Positions 17,972-27,602 of a stretch of DNA of 64,000 nucleotides are shown piece by piece. The stretch is from Campylobacter taeniopygiae (GTDB lineage Bacteria; Campylobacterota; Campylobacteria; Campylobacterales; Campylobacteraceae). Where the stretch lies: NCBI RefSeq assembly GCF_005406225.1, contig NZ_NXLY01000001.1:124001-188000 (forward strand), read 5' to 3'. Below the pieces are notes generated by a model. That model was not told where the DNA came from. It ran no database searches and worked only from the letters and a program-made list of their open reading frames with translations. The stretch's first letter is position 1; the number at the start of each line of letters is the position of its first letter. Position numbers and translations under genes: made by a program.

Positions 17972-19372
17972 TTATTTTTCAATACGTGGATTTAGCATAT
18001 TTTCAGGAGTTAAATATTCATCTAGTTTTTCTTTGGTTAATAAGCCTCTTTCTAAAACTATATCAGCAACGCTTTTTCCAGTTTGCAAAGCTTCTTTTGC
18101 AACTGATGCTGAATTTTCATATCCTATATAAGGATTTAAAGCAGTAACCAAACAAACAGAATTTAACATAGTTTCTTTACATTTTTCTGGATTAGCTGTT
18201 AAATGCTTAATTGCTTTGTTAGCTAAAGTTAGCATTGCATTTTCTAAAAGAACTAAAGAATTAAATAAAGCATAAGCAATTCCTGGCTCAAATGCATTAA
18301 GCTCAAATTCTCCTCTTTCTGAACAAAGTGCTATAGTTACATCATTTCCTATAACCTCATAACAAGCTTCTCCAACTACTTCTGGGATAACTGGATTAAC
18401 TTTACCTGGCATGATAGAACTACCTGGTTGCATTTGAGGTAAATTAACTTCGCCTAAACCACATCTTGGGCCTGAATTCATTAATCTTATATCATTAGCA
18501 ATTTTAGAAAGTCTAACCGCAGCAGTTTTTAAAGCTCCGCTTACATGGACAAAATCGGCTGTATCTTGAGTCGCCGCTATAAAATCTTCTGCTGGTCTAA
18601 AAGTGGAACCTGTTATATCACTTAAATATTTTTCAACCAAATCTTTATAATCAGGATGACAACAAATTCCTGTGCCGATCGCTGTTGCTCCTAAATTTAA
18701 ATAAGTCATTGATTCTCTTGCTTTGGTAATTTTTTCTATATCGCTTTTTAAATAGCTTGCAAAAGCATTAAAAGTATTTCCTAAGGTTGTAGGAACAGCA
18801 TCTTCAAGCTCTGTTCTACCGATTTTTAATATATCTTTCCATTCTTTTGCTTTAATTTCTAATTCATTTTTTAATACTTCCATAGCCTTAAGCAAATCAC
18901 CCATTTTAGCATGAACTGCAACCTTGATGGAGCTTGGGTAAGCATCATTAGTTGATTGACCAAAATTTGTATTGTCATTTGGATGAAGGTATTGATATTC
19001 CCCTTTTTTATGTCCCATCATTTCAAGAGCGACATTAGTAATCACTTCATTAGCATTCATATTTGTGCTTGTTCCAGCACCACCTTGAATCATATCCACT
19101 ACAAATTGATCCAAAAACTCACCATTTATAATTCTATCACAAGCTTTAACTATATAATCAGCTCTATCGGCTGGAACCATTCCTAAATCTTTATTAGCTA
19201 ATGCTGCTGCTTTTTTAACTTGCGCAAAAGCTTTTACAAAAAATGGATATTCTTTTAAAACCCTACCACTCATTTTAAAATTTTCTAAAGCTCTATAAGT
19301 TTGCACTCCATAATACACGTCATCAGGAATTTCTAATTCCCCTATAAAATCGTGTTCTTTTCTTGTTCCCAT
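17972..19372 (-). CDS. aspA: Aspartate ammonia-lyase
   Basis: 466 residues, complete. It converts aspartate to fumarate plus ammonia. Seen: the N-terminal MGTRKEHDFIGELEIPDDVYYG, the TNMNANEVITN region, and the fumarase/aspartase signature GSSIMPGKVNP. Cytoplasmic. With dcuA it supplies fumarate for respiration and ammonia for nitrogen. ATG 19372 follows AAAGGTTT. A TATACT -10 candidate lies near 19431-19436 on the minus strand. Confidence 0.97.
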   Translation of the reverse strand: MGTRKEHDFIGELEIPDDVYYGVQTYRALENFKMSGRVLKEYPFFVKAFAQVKKAAALANKDLGMVPADRADYIVKACDRIINGEFLDQFVVDMIQGGAGTSTNMNANEVITNVALEMMGHKKGEYQYLHPNDNTNFGQSTNDAYPSSIKVAVHAKMGDLLKAMEVLKNELEIKAKEWKDILKIGRTELEDAVPTTLGNTFNAFASYLKSDIEKITKARESMTYLNLGATAIGTGICCHPDYKDLVEKYLSDITGSTFRPAEDFIAATQDTADFVHVSGALKTAAVRLSKIANDIRLMNSGPRCGLGEVNLPQMQPGSSIMPGKVNPVIPEVVGEACYEVIGNDVTIALCSERGEFELNAFEPGIAYALFNSLVLLENAMLTLANKAIKHLTANPEKCKETMLNSVCLVTALNPYIGYENSASVAKEALQTGKSVADIVLERGLLTKEKLDEYLTPENMLNPRIEK

Positions 19373-19568
19373 TATAAACCTTTCGTATAGTTTGTATTTT
19401 TAATGTAAACACTAAAAATCTACATAGATAAGTATATTCTTGTTTTAGTTAATATTTAGTTAATATTATTAACATTTATTCAAGTAAAACTAAATAAAAA
19501 GATTAAAAATATATCTATAAATAAATTTGTTATAATTTCTTCAATATAAAACTTTGGATTATCATCAA

Positions 19569-20264
19569 ATGGAAAAAATAGCTATTAATCTAGAAAATAT
19601 TAAAATAAACGAGGATTGGAAAAATTTTTTAAAAGAAGAATTTTTAAAACCTTATTTTTTAGAAATTAAAAAAAAATATATTCACGCCTTAGAAAATAAA
19701 AAAACGATCTATCCGCCAGCAAATTTAACTTTTAATGCCTTCAATCTTACTCCTTTAAAAGATTTAAAAGTGATCATTTTAGGGCAAGATCCTTACCATC
19801 AAGAAGGTCAAGCAATGGGACTTAGTTTTTCAGTTCCCAAAGGGATTAAAATTCCCCCAAGTTTGGCTAATATTTATAAAGAGCTTTATAATGATTTAAA
19901 AATTCAACCTGTAAAAGATGGGGATTTGAGTTTTTGGGCAAAACAAGGGGTTTTGCTTTTAAATTCTATTCTTAGTGTTGAAGCTGGAAAACCTGCGAGT
20001 CATAGCACTTGGGGTTGGCAAGAATTTAGCGATGCTATCATATCGAAACTTAGTATAGAAAAAACAGGGCTTATTTTTATACTTTGGGGGAATTTTGCAA
20101 AATCTAAAAAAAATCTTATTGATACAAAAAAACATTTTATATTAGAAGCTGCTCACCCTAGTCCATTAGCTAGAACAGGCTTTTTAGGATGTAAACATTT
20201 TTCAAAAGTCAATGAAATTTTAAAAAGCTTAGGAAAAGATATTATAAATTGGGATTTGAAATAA
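19569..20264 (+). CDS. ung: Uracil-DNA glycosylase
   Basis: 231 residues from ATG 19569; the in-frame TTG 15 bases earlier is less likely. It removes uracil from DNA. Motifs: water-activating GQDPYHQEGQAMGLSFSVP (about residues 67-85), LLNSILSVE, and HPSPLARTGF with the catalytic His. It is transcribed alone, divergent from aspA, and closed by a strong hairpin. Confidence 0.97.
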   Translation: MEKIAINLENIKINEDWKNFLKEEFLKPYFLEIKKKYIHALENKKTIYPPANLTFNAFNLTPLKDLKVIILGQDPYHQEGQAMGLSFSVPKGIKIPPSLANIYKELYNDLKIQPVKDGDLSFWAKQGVLLLNSILSVEAGKPASHSTWGWQEFSDAIISKLSIEKTGLIFILWGNFAKSKKNLIDTKKHFILEAAHPSPLARTGFLGCKHFSKVNEILKSLGKDIINWDLK

Positions 20265-20267
20265 TTT

Positions 20268-20302
20268 TTCTAAAAAGCTGAATTTAATCAGCTTTTTAGA
20301 TT
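20268..20302 (+). terminator. Terminator after ung
   Basis: The 12-bp arms CTAAAAAGCTGA and TCAGCTTTTTAG flank a 6-nt loop at 20270-20299, directly after the stop codon. Confidence 0.85.
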
Positions 20303-20595
20303 GCAATATTTTTAAAAGATTCATTAGCTATATCGGTTTATTTTTAAATTAATTTAGTTTTTTGATAAAAAATAAAAATTAATTTATATTTAAATTTTAT
20401 ATTTAATAAAAAGCAATACTGATAACTACAATAATATAAAAGATTAAAAAATATTTTTAAGTATAAAAATTATTTCATTATGTTTATATTTTATTAAAAA
20501 TAAAAAAATCAATATGTTACAAAAATACACAAAATTTTAAAGAACTCATAAACTTTAACACCCTATTTCATTTCTTAAAATCTATTTTTTAAAAA
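20303..20595. other. AT-rich intergenic region before lctP
   Basis: About 290 bases, more than 80% A+T, with no reading frame or structured RNA I can support. It ends in the lctP promoter. From memory, C. jejuni NCTC 11168 has about nine genes (cdtABC and cydAB among them) at this position, and none is present here. Confidence 0.4.
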
Positions 20596-20600
20596 TTTGA

Positions 20601-20606
20601 TACAAT
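20601..20606 (+). promoter_or_regulatory. -10 element of the lctP-lutABC operon
   Basis: TACAAT within TTGATACAATGG lies about 40 bases before the lctP start, preceded by the A/T-rich tracts typical of Campylobacter sigma70 promoters. Confidence 0.5.
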
Positions 20607-20644
20607 GGCCAAAGATGTCAAAAAATTTAAGGAGAAAATATCTA

Positions 20645-22312
20645 ATGTGGCAACAAATTTATGACCCAATGAATAATATTTGGTTAAGTGCTTTAATAGC
20701 ATTTTTACCGATTCTTTGTTTTTTAGCTTGTCTGGTTTTTTTTAAACTTAAGGGTTTTCAAGCTGGATTTTTAACCGTTATTGCAGCATCTTTGGTGGCT
20801 TTATTTGCATATAAAATGCCTTGGAATTTAGTTGGAGCAAGTTTTATTCAAGGCTTTATTAATGGTATGTGGCCTATTGCTTGGATCATCATTGCAGCGA
20901 TTTTTCTTTACAAACTTTCGATTAAATCAGGTTCTTTTGAAGTTATCAAAAAAAGCGTTATGAGTATCACTCCAGATCACAGAATGCAAGTGATTTTGAT
21001 CGGTTTTTGTTTTGGATCATTTTTGGAAGGTGCGATAGGATTTGGTGGACCAATTGCTATTACCGCAGCTCTCTTGGTTGGACTTGGTTTTAAACCATTG
21101 CAAGCAGCCGGACTTTGTCTTATAGCCAATACTGCACCTGTAGCGTTTGGCGCTGTTGGAATTCCTGTTATTGCGATGTGTGATTTAGTTAAAATTGAAA
21201 GCCAATCTGTTTCAGCTATGATAGGTAGAATGCTTATTCCTCTTAGTTTTATTGTGCCTTTTTTTGTTGTATTTTTAATGAATGGTTTCAAAGGCGTTAA
21301 AGAAACTTTTCCTGCAGTTTTTGTTGCAGCAGCAAGCTTTACCCTTACTCAATATCTTAGTTCTAACTATTTAGGCGCAGAACTTCCGAGCATTATTTCC
21401 GCTGTTGCTTCTTTGGCAATTACAACTTTATTTTTAAAATTTTGGAAAATAAAAAATATTTACCGCGTTGATGGAGAAACTAATTTTCAAACCAATGATA
21501 ATCTTAGTCTTTCTTCAGTATTGAAAGCTTGGGCTCCATTTATCTTGCTTATAGTTTGTATAATTTTTTGGACTCAACCTTGGTTTAAAAATCTTTTTGG
21601 AAAAGATGGAATTTTTGCCTTTACTAGCATCACTATTGCATTTAACAATATCACTCAAGGAATACTTAGTCCTTCTATCGTTGATGCAAGTGTTCTTAAG
21701 CCAGTTAGCTTAAATTTGGGCATAGATTTTATCAATGGAAAAACTGTAGCTCAAGCAGGAACTGCTATTTTGTTTGCAGCGTTTTTGACTATTTTTATTT
21801 TAAAAATCAAAGCAAGCGATGCCGCTGAGTGTTTTGGAGCAACCTTAAAAGAAATGGCTATTCCTTGTCTTACTATAGGTCTTGTAGTAGCTTTTGCTTT
21901 TATTTCTAAAAATAGCGGTATGAGTGCGACTTTGGGTCTTGCATTTGCACACACAGGCGATATATTCTCTTTCTTCTCTCCTGCTATAGGTTGGATAGGA
22001 GTATTCTTAACTGGATCTGATACAAGTGCTAATTTACTTTTTGGAACTTTACAACAAGCAACCGCTCAAAAACTTGGAGTTAATGAAGTTTTATTTTTAG
22101 CAGCAAACTCTGTAGGTGGAGTTGTTGGAAAAATGATCAGTCCTCAAAGTATAGCAGTTGCTTGTGCAGCCGTTGGACTAGTAGGAAGAGAATCTGAACT
22201 TTTCAAATTTACTCTTAAGTATTCTATAGCTTTTATTATTTTAGTGGGAATTTGGACTTGTTTTATCGCTTTCTTCTTACAAGGTATCATTCCTAGTGTT
22301 GTTTTGAAATAG
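20645..22312 (+). CDS. lctP: L-lactate permease
   Basis: 555 residues from ATG 20645, which follows AAGGAG; this start gives the expected N-terminus MWQQIYDPMNNIWLSALIAFLP. Twelve or more helices. LctP features include the FGSFLEGAIGFGGPIAITAALLVG segment and GSDTSANLLFGTLQ. It imports L-lactate by proton symport. It heads an operon with lutA, lutB and lutC, which oxidise the lactate taken up. Confidence 0.96.
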   Translation: MWQQIYDPMNNIWLSALIAFLPILCFLACLVFFKLKGFQAGFLTVIAASLVALFAYKMPWNLVGASFIQGFINGMWPIAWIIIAAIFLYKLSIKSGSFEVIKKSVMSITPDHRMQVILIGFCFGSFLEGAIGFGGPIAITAALLVGLGFKPLQAAGLCLIANTAPVAFGAVGIPVIAMCDLVKIESQSVSAMIGRMLIPLSFIVPFFVVFLMNGFKGVKETFPAVFVAAASFTLTQYLSSNYLGAELPSIISAVASLAITTLFLKFWKIKNIYRVDGETNFQTNDNLSLSSVLKAWAPFILLIVCIIFWTQPWFKNLFGKDGIFAFTSITIAFNNITQGILSPSIVDASVLKPVSLNLGIDFINGKTVAQAGTAILFAAFLTIFILKIKASDAAECFGATLKEMAIPCLTIGLVVAFAFISKNSGMSATLGLAFAHTGDIFSFFSPAIGWIGVFLTGSDTSANLLFGTLQQATAQKLGVNEVLFLAANSVGGVVGKMISPQSIAVACAAVGLVGRESELFKFTLKYSIAFIILVGIWTCFIAFFLQGIIPSVVLK

Positions 22313-22334
22313 TAATTATTGAAAGGTAAATTTA

Positions 22335-23072
22335 ATGAAAAAAGTATATTTTTATGCAACTTGCTTAGGCACAGCAGCCATGCAAGATACAATTTTAAAT
22401 GCTTTAAAACTTTTACGTTTGGAAGGAGTTGAAGTTATATTTAAGAAAAAACAAACTTGCTGCTCTCAACCTTCTTTTAATTCGGGTTATTTTAAAGAGA
22501 GTAAAGAGATTGCAATGTATAATGTAAATCTCTTTGATGAACCTTATCCTATTGTTGTGCCGAGTGGATCTTGTGCTGGAGTAATGGCTCATGATTACTT
22601 AGAGCTTTTTAAAAATGATCCCCAATTTGAAAAAGTAAAAAATTTCAGCGAAAGAGTGATAGAACTTTCTCAATATCTTGATGAAGTTTTAAATGTAAAT
22701 TATGAAGACAAAGGCGATCCTGTAAAAATAACTTGGCATTCAAATTGTCACGCCTTAAGAGTTCAAAAAAGTATAGATGCAAATAAAAACTTAATCAAAA
22801 GACTTAAAAATGTTGAACTTGTACCTTTAACTTATGAAGAAGAATGCTGTGGATTTGGTGGGACTTTTTGTATAAAAGAGCCTGAAATTTCAAACGCTAT
22901 GGCACAAAGCAAAATTAAAGATATCCAAAATACAGGAGTAAAATATTTAGTCAGTGCCGATGGAGGCTGTTTGCTTAATTTGGGAGGCACCATAAAAAAA
23001 ATGGGGCTTGATATCAAACCTATCCATTTGTATGACTTTTTAATCAAACGCTTACAAGGAGAAAGACTATGA
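22335..23072 (+). CDS. lutA: L-lactate utilisation protein LutA (CCG domain)
   Basis: 245 residues. Two CCG-type cysteine clusters of the LutA/GlpC family: KKQTCCSQPSFNSGYF (about residue 40) with SGSCAGVMAHDY, and SNCHALR with EECCGFGGTFC near residue 170. These bind Fe-S or heterodisulfide-type centres. It is part of the LutABC lactate dehydrogenase complex that feeds electrons to the quinone pool. Overlap with lutB is ATGA. Confidence 0.93.
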   Translation: MKKVYFYATCLGTAAMQDTILNALKLLRLEGVEVIFKKKQTCCSQPSFNSGYFKESKEIAMYNVNLFDEPYPIVVPSGSCAGVMAHDYLELFKNDPQFEKVKNFSERVIELSQYLDEVLNVNYEDKGDPVKITWHSNCHALRVQKSIDANKNLIKRLKNVELVPLTYEEECCGFGGTFCIKEPEISNAMAQSKIKDIQNTGVKYLVSADGGCLLNLGGTIKKMGLDIKPIHLYDFLIKRLQGERL

Positions 23073-24505
23073 ATGCTAAAATGCCTCATGAGCAAATCGT
23101 TCATATAAAACTAAACGATAAACAAATGCAAGAAAACCTTGTTAATGCTATGCATACTTTGCAAACCAATCGTTTTAAAGTGATTGATGCTAAATTTAAT
23201 GATTGGCAGGGCTTAAGATCTAAAGCCAAACAAGCTAAAAATAATGCTTTAATGAGTTTAAAAGATCGCTTATTAGAATTTGAAAAAAATGCTACAGCTA
23301 ATGGAATGATCGTGCATTGGGCAGATACAAAAGAGGATGCTTGTGAAATTATTTATCAACTCATGATAGAAAAAAATATCTCTAAAGTTCTAAAAGGCAA
23401 ATCAATGGCCAGTGAAGAGATAGGCTTAAATCACTATTTAGAAAGCAAAGGAATGAAAGCCATTGAAACTGATTTAGGTGAACTTATTTTACAATTAAAC
23501 GATGAAGCACCTGTGCATATCGTAGTTCCAGCCATCCATAGAAATCGTTATGAAATAGGAAAAATCTTTAAAGAAAAATTAAACTCTGAATTGGAAAGCG
23601 AACCAGAAAAACTTAATGCCATAGCAAGAAAACATTTAAGGGATGAATTTGAAGGTTTAAAATTGGGTTTAAGCGGAGTTAATTTTGCCATGTCTAAAGA
23701 AGGAGCTTTTTGGCTTATAGAAAATGAAGGTAATGGCAGGATGTGTACCACAGCTCCTGATATCCATATAGCACTTTGCGGTATAGAAAAAGTTATGGAA
23801 ACTTTTGAAGATGCGGCTACAATGGTATCTTTGCTTACTCCTTCTGCTACAGGACAATTTATACCAACTTACAATAACATTATCGCAGGGCCAAGAAAAA
23901 ATGGAGAATTAGACGGTCCTAAAGAAGTGCATGTGGTGTTATTTAACAACAACCGCACTAATATGCTTGCTAATGAAGATTATTACGAGGCTTTAAGGTG
24001 TATAAGATGTGGCGCTTGTATGAATTTTTGTCCTGTTTATGACCAAATAGGCGGACACACTTATCAAACAACCTATCCAGGGCCTATAGGAGAAGTTATT
24101 AGTCCAAATATTTTTGGTATAGATCATACGGGAGATATTTTAACTTTTTGCTCACTTTGCGGACGTTGTTCAGAGGTTTGTCCTGTTAAAATTCCTTTAG
24201 CTGATCTTATTAGAAAATTAAGACGCGATAAAGTAGGACAAGGAGATAATCCGCCTATAGGTGCGAATTTAGTTCATCACAATGCCATGGAAGCTTTTGC
24301 TTTTGCAAAATTTAAAAGCTTAGCTACTAGTGGAAATTTGTGGAGATTTTCTTTTTCAAAGGCTCATTATTTTAATTCTTTACTGCATAAATTTAAAGAT
24401 TCTTTGCCAGTAATTAAAAATTGGAGTGCTTTTAAAGAATTACCAGAAATTAAAAAAGATCTATACAAAGAAGTAGAAAAACTTCAAGGAGTTATTTATG
24501 AATAA
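23069..24505 (+). CDS. lutB: L-lactate utilisation iron-sulfur protein LutB
   Basis: 478 residues: an N-terminal LUD domain (residues ~60-295) followed by two 4Fe-4S clusters with CxxCxxCxxxCP spacing, CIRCGACMNFCPV and CSLCGRCSEVCPV, then a DUF3390-like tail. It acts as the electron-transfer subunit of lactate oxidation. Start ATG 23069 overlaps the lutA stop, and the end overlaps lutC by 8 bases. Confidence 0.95.
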   Translation: MNAKMPHEQIVHIKLNDKQMQENLVNAMHTLQTNRFKVIDAKFNDWQGLRSKAKQAKNNALMSLKDRLLEFEKNATANGMIVHWADTKEDACEIIYQLMIEKNISKVLKGKSMASEEIGLNHYLESKGMKAIETDLGELILQLNDEAPVHIVVPAIHRNRYEIGKIFKEKLNSELESEPEKLNAIARKHLRDEFEGLKLGLSGVNFAMSKEGAFWLIENEGNGRMCTTAPDIHIALCGIEKVMETFEDAATMVSLLTPSATGQFIPTYNNIIAGPRKNGELDGPKEVHVVLFNNNRTNMLANEDYYEALRCIRCGACMNFCPVYDQIGGHTYQTTYPGPIGEVISPNIFGIDHTGDILTFCSLCGRCSEVCPVKIPLADLIRKLRRDKVGQGDNPPIGANLVHHNAMEAFAFAKFKSLATSGNLWRFSFSKAHYFNSLLHKFKDSLPVIKNWSAFKELPEIKKDLYKEVEKLQGVIYE

Positions 24506-25154
24506 AATTGCAGAAATTTCCTCAAAAAGCAAAGCAAATATTTTAAAAAAGCTAGAAAATTACTATCATGAAACAGAATTTTCTCGCACTCCAAGCATTG
24601 ATCCTGTAGAACATATTCGTACCACAGATGATATGCTTAGTGAATTAAAGCAAAAAATGAGTGATAATAGATATATCGTTGAAGAAAGCACTCAAGATAA
24701 ACTTGAAGAAAAAATCAATGAAATTGCCTCAAGTTATGGCTATACAAAACTGATCTATCCACAAAATTTGAATTTGAATTTGGAAAAGATCAATGCTGAA
24801 GAAAAAGTTTGCTTTGATAAAAACATAGAAGATTTAAGATCTGAAGTTTTTCATAGCGACTTTTCTATTATCCATGCAAGAGTTGGAGTTAGCTCTCATG
24901 GTGTTGCTTTAGTGCTTTCATCAAAAGAACAACCTAGAATGCTTTCTTTGGCTCCAAAACTTTGTATTGTTTTGCTTAAAAAAGAAAATATAGTTAAAAG
25001 TCTTAGTGAAGCTTTGAATTTAACTAAAAAAGAGCATGAAAATTTACCAAGTAATATCTTATTTATCGCAGGACCTTCAAGAACAGCTGATATTGAACTT
25101 ATCACTGTTTTTGGTGTTCATGGGCCACAACAAGCGCATATTATTTTATACTGA
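24498..25154 (+). CDS. lutC: L-lactate utilisation protein LutC (LUD domain)
   Basis: 218 residues, LUD/YkgG family. The C-terminal pattern ILFIAGPSRTADIELITVFGVHGPQQAHIILY is typical. It is the third subunit of the L-lactate oxidation complex and the last gene of the operon, overlapping lutB and followed by a terminator. Confidence 0.93.
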   Translation: MNKIAEISSKSKANILKKLENYYHETEFSRTPSIDPVEHIRTTDDMLSELKQKMSDNRYIVEESTQDKLEEKINEIASSYGYTKLIYPQNLNLNLEKINAEEKVCFDKNIEDLRSEVFHSDFSIIHARVGVSSHGVALVLSSKEQPRMLSLAPKLCIVLLKKENIVKSLSEALNLTKKEHENLPSNILFIAGPSRTADIELITVFGVHGPQQAHIILY

Positions 25155-25190
25155 TTTTTATTCTAGATAATTTTATCTAGAATAAAAAAT
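25155..25190 (+). terminator. Terminator after lutC
   Basis: The 13-bp arms TTTATTCTAGATA and TATCTAGAATAAA (25157-25169 and 25174-25186) enclose a 4-nt loop. The hairpin starts at the lutC stop. Confidence 0.85.
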
Positions 25191-25332
25191 TAAACTACAA
25201 AATTAAAAATTTATTCTCACTTTTATAAATTTCAATAATAGTATTTTAATCCTAAATTAAATAATTTTTTGATAAATTACAAAAAATAATTAAGATTATA
25301 TTTATAAATTAATGTTTTAAGGAAAATTATTA

Positions 25333-25689
25333 ATGTTAGTTTACATAAATAAATACGATAAATTAATTTATCATCAAGATATAAATGATGAAAATTGTTT
25401 CATTGTTTCTATAAAAAATATCAATAATTTTTTTCACTCAAGACTTGTTTATACGGATTTTAAATTTTTCATTGATAGCCATTTAACTTTAAATCAATTT
25501 ATTGAAAATAGTTCAGATGATCGCGGTATATATTTTAAATACTTTTTTTCAGATCTCTTTCATTTTGACACAAAGCAAAATCAATTTAACTCGGACATCA
25601 TTCACATCATGAAAGAAATTTTTGAACTCATTGCAAGTGAAGAAAATAAAACTATGCAAAATATTAAAATATTGTTTCGAAAAATTTAA
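25333..25689 (+). CDS. Hypothetical protein, unrecognised
   Basis: 118 residues, no signal peptide or membrane helix. It begins MLVYINKYDKLIYHQDINDENC and is rich in Phe, Asp, Asn and His, with a helical C-terminus (HIMKEIFELIASEENKTMQNI). AAGGAAA stands ten bases before ATG 25333. The next gene has the same AAGGAAAATT leader. It is very AT-rich and lies between lutC and the TPR protein. I do not recognise a family. Confidence 0.55.
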   Translation: MLVYINKYDKLIYHQDINDENCFIVSIKNINNFFHSRLVYTDFKFFIDSHLTLNQFIENSSDDRGIYFKYFFSDLFHFDTKQNQFNSDIIHIMKEIFELIASEENKTMQNIKILFRKI

Positions 25690-25782
25690 ATCTCTTCAAT
25701 CTCACCTATTTAAGTATTTATAGATAATTTAATTTATCTATAATATTTTTATTTATTGAAATCATAAAATAATTTAATTTAA

Positions 25783-25826
25783 TAATATCAATTATTTTTT
25801 ATTATAATATCAATTATTTTTAATAA
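25783..25826 (+). repeat. Two 22-bp direct repeats upstream of the TPR/GT9 gene
   Basis: TAATATCAATTATTTTT occurs at 25783-25799 and again at 25805-25821, exactly 22 bases (two helical turns) apart, shortly before the ribosome binding site of the next gene. A related array is at 39048-39113. It may be an operator; this is inference. Confidence 0.6.
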
Positions 25827-25849
25827 TAAATATTTTATAAGGAAAATTT

Positions 25850-27592
25850 ATGCTTAATCAAATTTATTATTATTATTTTAATTCTCATTATGAAAAATGT
25901 CTAGAAATAAGTGAAAAATATCTTGATAACATTGATGCTTTAACATATGCTACACTATGTTCTTTTAAGCTATCTATAAACGATAAAACTTTGTATTATG
26001 CTGAACAACTTTTTATAAAAAATCCAACCAGTTTCAACGGTCTTTTACTTGCAAAGGCTTATATATTAAATTCCAAATTTCAAGAAGCGCTTGATCTACT
26101 TCAAAAATTTGCAGCAAAAAATGATGCCTTACATGATGAAATCAATTTAGAATTAGCCTTACTCTTTCAAATGATAGGCAAATTAGAAGAAACAGAAAAA
26201 ATCTTTCAAAATTTACTCAAAAAAGATCCTTATAATTTAAATTTATGGAAAAGTTATGCTGAAATCTACTTTAAAAAAGATTTCAATAAAGCCCTTAAAG
26301 CCCATGAGGAACTCTGTGCTTTTTGCATACAAACTAATGAAAAAATCAAGCAAGGATTATTAGTAGAAAAAACACATTCTAATACGTCAAATTTTCAAGA
26401 TCGTTTGCAAAATAAAACAAAAGAAAATATAACAATCGCAAAAATTGAAGAATTTTTAAATACCCAAATTTTACCCCAAAAAGCATATTTACTTTTTAAA
26501 CTTTTTAAAATAGAACAATCTTTAGCCTTGTTTCAATCCTTACAAGAATTTAATCAACATAGCGCTCAATTTTGGCAAAACTATGCCAAGGTTTTAGAAT
26601 TTAGCTCCAATTATCAAAATGCTTATCATGCGTATCAAAAAGCTTTGAGTTTGCACTCGCATGCAACTTATAAATTTGATTTAGCCTATCTTTTAATGCG
26701 TATGGGCGTAGAGGATAATTTCGAAGAAGGAAAAAAATTTTATGAAAGCCGACTTTTTTATGCCCATAATGAAACTTTTTCAGCCTACCACTACAATAAA
26801 ACAATGCAAGCTTTCAATAAAGACGGCATAGAAGCATTTAAAAATAAAGAAATTCTTGTGTTCTGTGAGCAAGGATATGGGGATACCATCATGTATTCTA
26901 GATGTTTAGAAAAAATTTGCCAAATCACTTCTAATGTACTTTTTGCGCCTCAAAGCGCCATGTATGAAATGTTTAAAAGTCAAATCAAAATTTTAAATCA
27001 ATCCAAAAAGAGCTTTAAAAATTTAAAAGTATTAAAAAGTTTGCCAAAAAATTTTGATTATGCTATGCCAATTTGCTCTTTACCTTTTTTTATGGATATC
27101 AAATTAACAGAACTTTCCCAACTAAAAACCCCGATAAAAGCACATCATAGAGCACAAGATAAAATCAAAAAAATAGGAATTTTTTGGTTTACTCCAAATG
27201 CTATAGATTCTGAAACAACAAGGAATTTTGAATTAGAATTTTTACTTGATGCTTTAAAAGATACACCATATGAGCTTATTTCTTTCCAAATGCAAGGTGA
27301 TTATAAATTGCCAGATAAAATAGAAAATAGAGCCACAAAAATAAAAAATTGGAATGATACTTTAAATAATTTAAGCAATATTGATTGCATGATCACTATA
27401 GATAGTGCTATAGCACATCTTAGTTTAGCCCTTGAAATTCCAACAATAGTTCTTTTAAAACCAAGATTTGATTGGCGTTGGGGAAAATTTGAACAACCAA
27501 AAAGCTTTTTTTGGCCAAAAGCAAAAATTTTAGTCGTTAAAGATGAGAAAAATGCCAAAGCAGAGCTTAATAAACTCATAAAAACCATTTAA
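25850..27592 (+). CDS. TPR protein with C-terminal GT9-like glycosyltransferase domain
   Basis: 580 residues. Residues ~1-300 are tetratricopeptide-type helical repeats (for example FLKKDPYNLNLWKSYAEIYFK-like units and YQNAYHAYQKALSLHSHATYKF). The rest resembles heptosyltransferase-like (GT9) domains found behind TPRs: EQGYGDTIMYSRCL near residue 344, and IDCMITIDSAIAHLSLALEIPTIVLL with the DWRWG motif near the end. It may glycosylate proteins or surface sugars; the acceptor is unknown. No signal peptide. AAGGAAA precedes ATG 25850. Confidence 0.78.
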   Translation: MLNQIYYYYFNSHYEKCLEISEKYLDNIDALTYATLCSFKLSINDKTLYYAEQLFIKNPTSFNGLLLAKAYILNSKFQEALDLLQKFAAKNDALHDEINLELALLFQMIGKLEETEKIFQNLLKKDPYNLNLWKSYAEIYFKKDFNKALKAHEELCAFCIQTNEKIKQGLLVEKTHSNTSNFQDRLQNKTKENITIAKIEEFLNTQILPQKAYLLFKLFKIEQSLALFQSLQEFNQHSAQFWQNYAKVLEFSSNYQNAYHAYQKALSLHSHATYKFDLAYLLMRMGVEDNFEEGKKFYESRLFYAHNETFSAYHYNKTMQAFNKDGIEAFKNKEILVFCEQGYGDTIMYSRCLEKICQITSNVLFAPQSAMYEMFKSQIKILNQSKKSFKNLKVLKSLPKNFDYAMPICSLPFFMDIKLTELSQLKTPIKAHHRAQDKIKKIGIFWFTPNAIDSETTRNFELEFLLDALKDTPYELISFQMQGDYKLPDKIENRATKIKNWNDTLNNLSNIDCMITIDSAIAHLSLALEIPTIVLLKPRFDWRWGKFEQPKSFFWPKAKILVVKDEKNAKAELNKLIKTI

Positions 27593-27602
27593 GGAGTATA
27601 TC

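Noticed and set aside
25157-25186. Palindrome after lutC as a regulatory operator
   Set aside because: Its position at the stop codon, 4-base loop and flanking T residues fit a terminator better.
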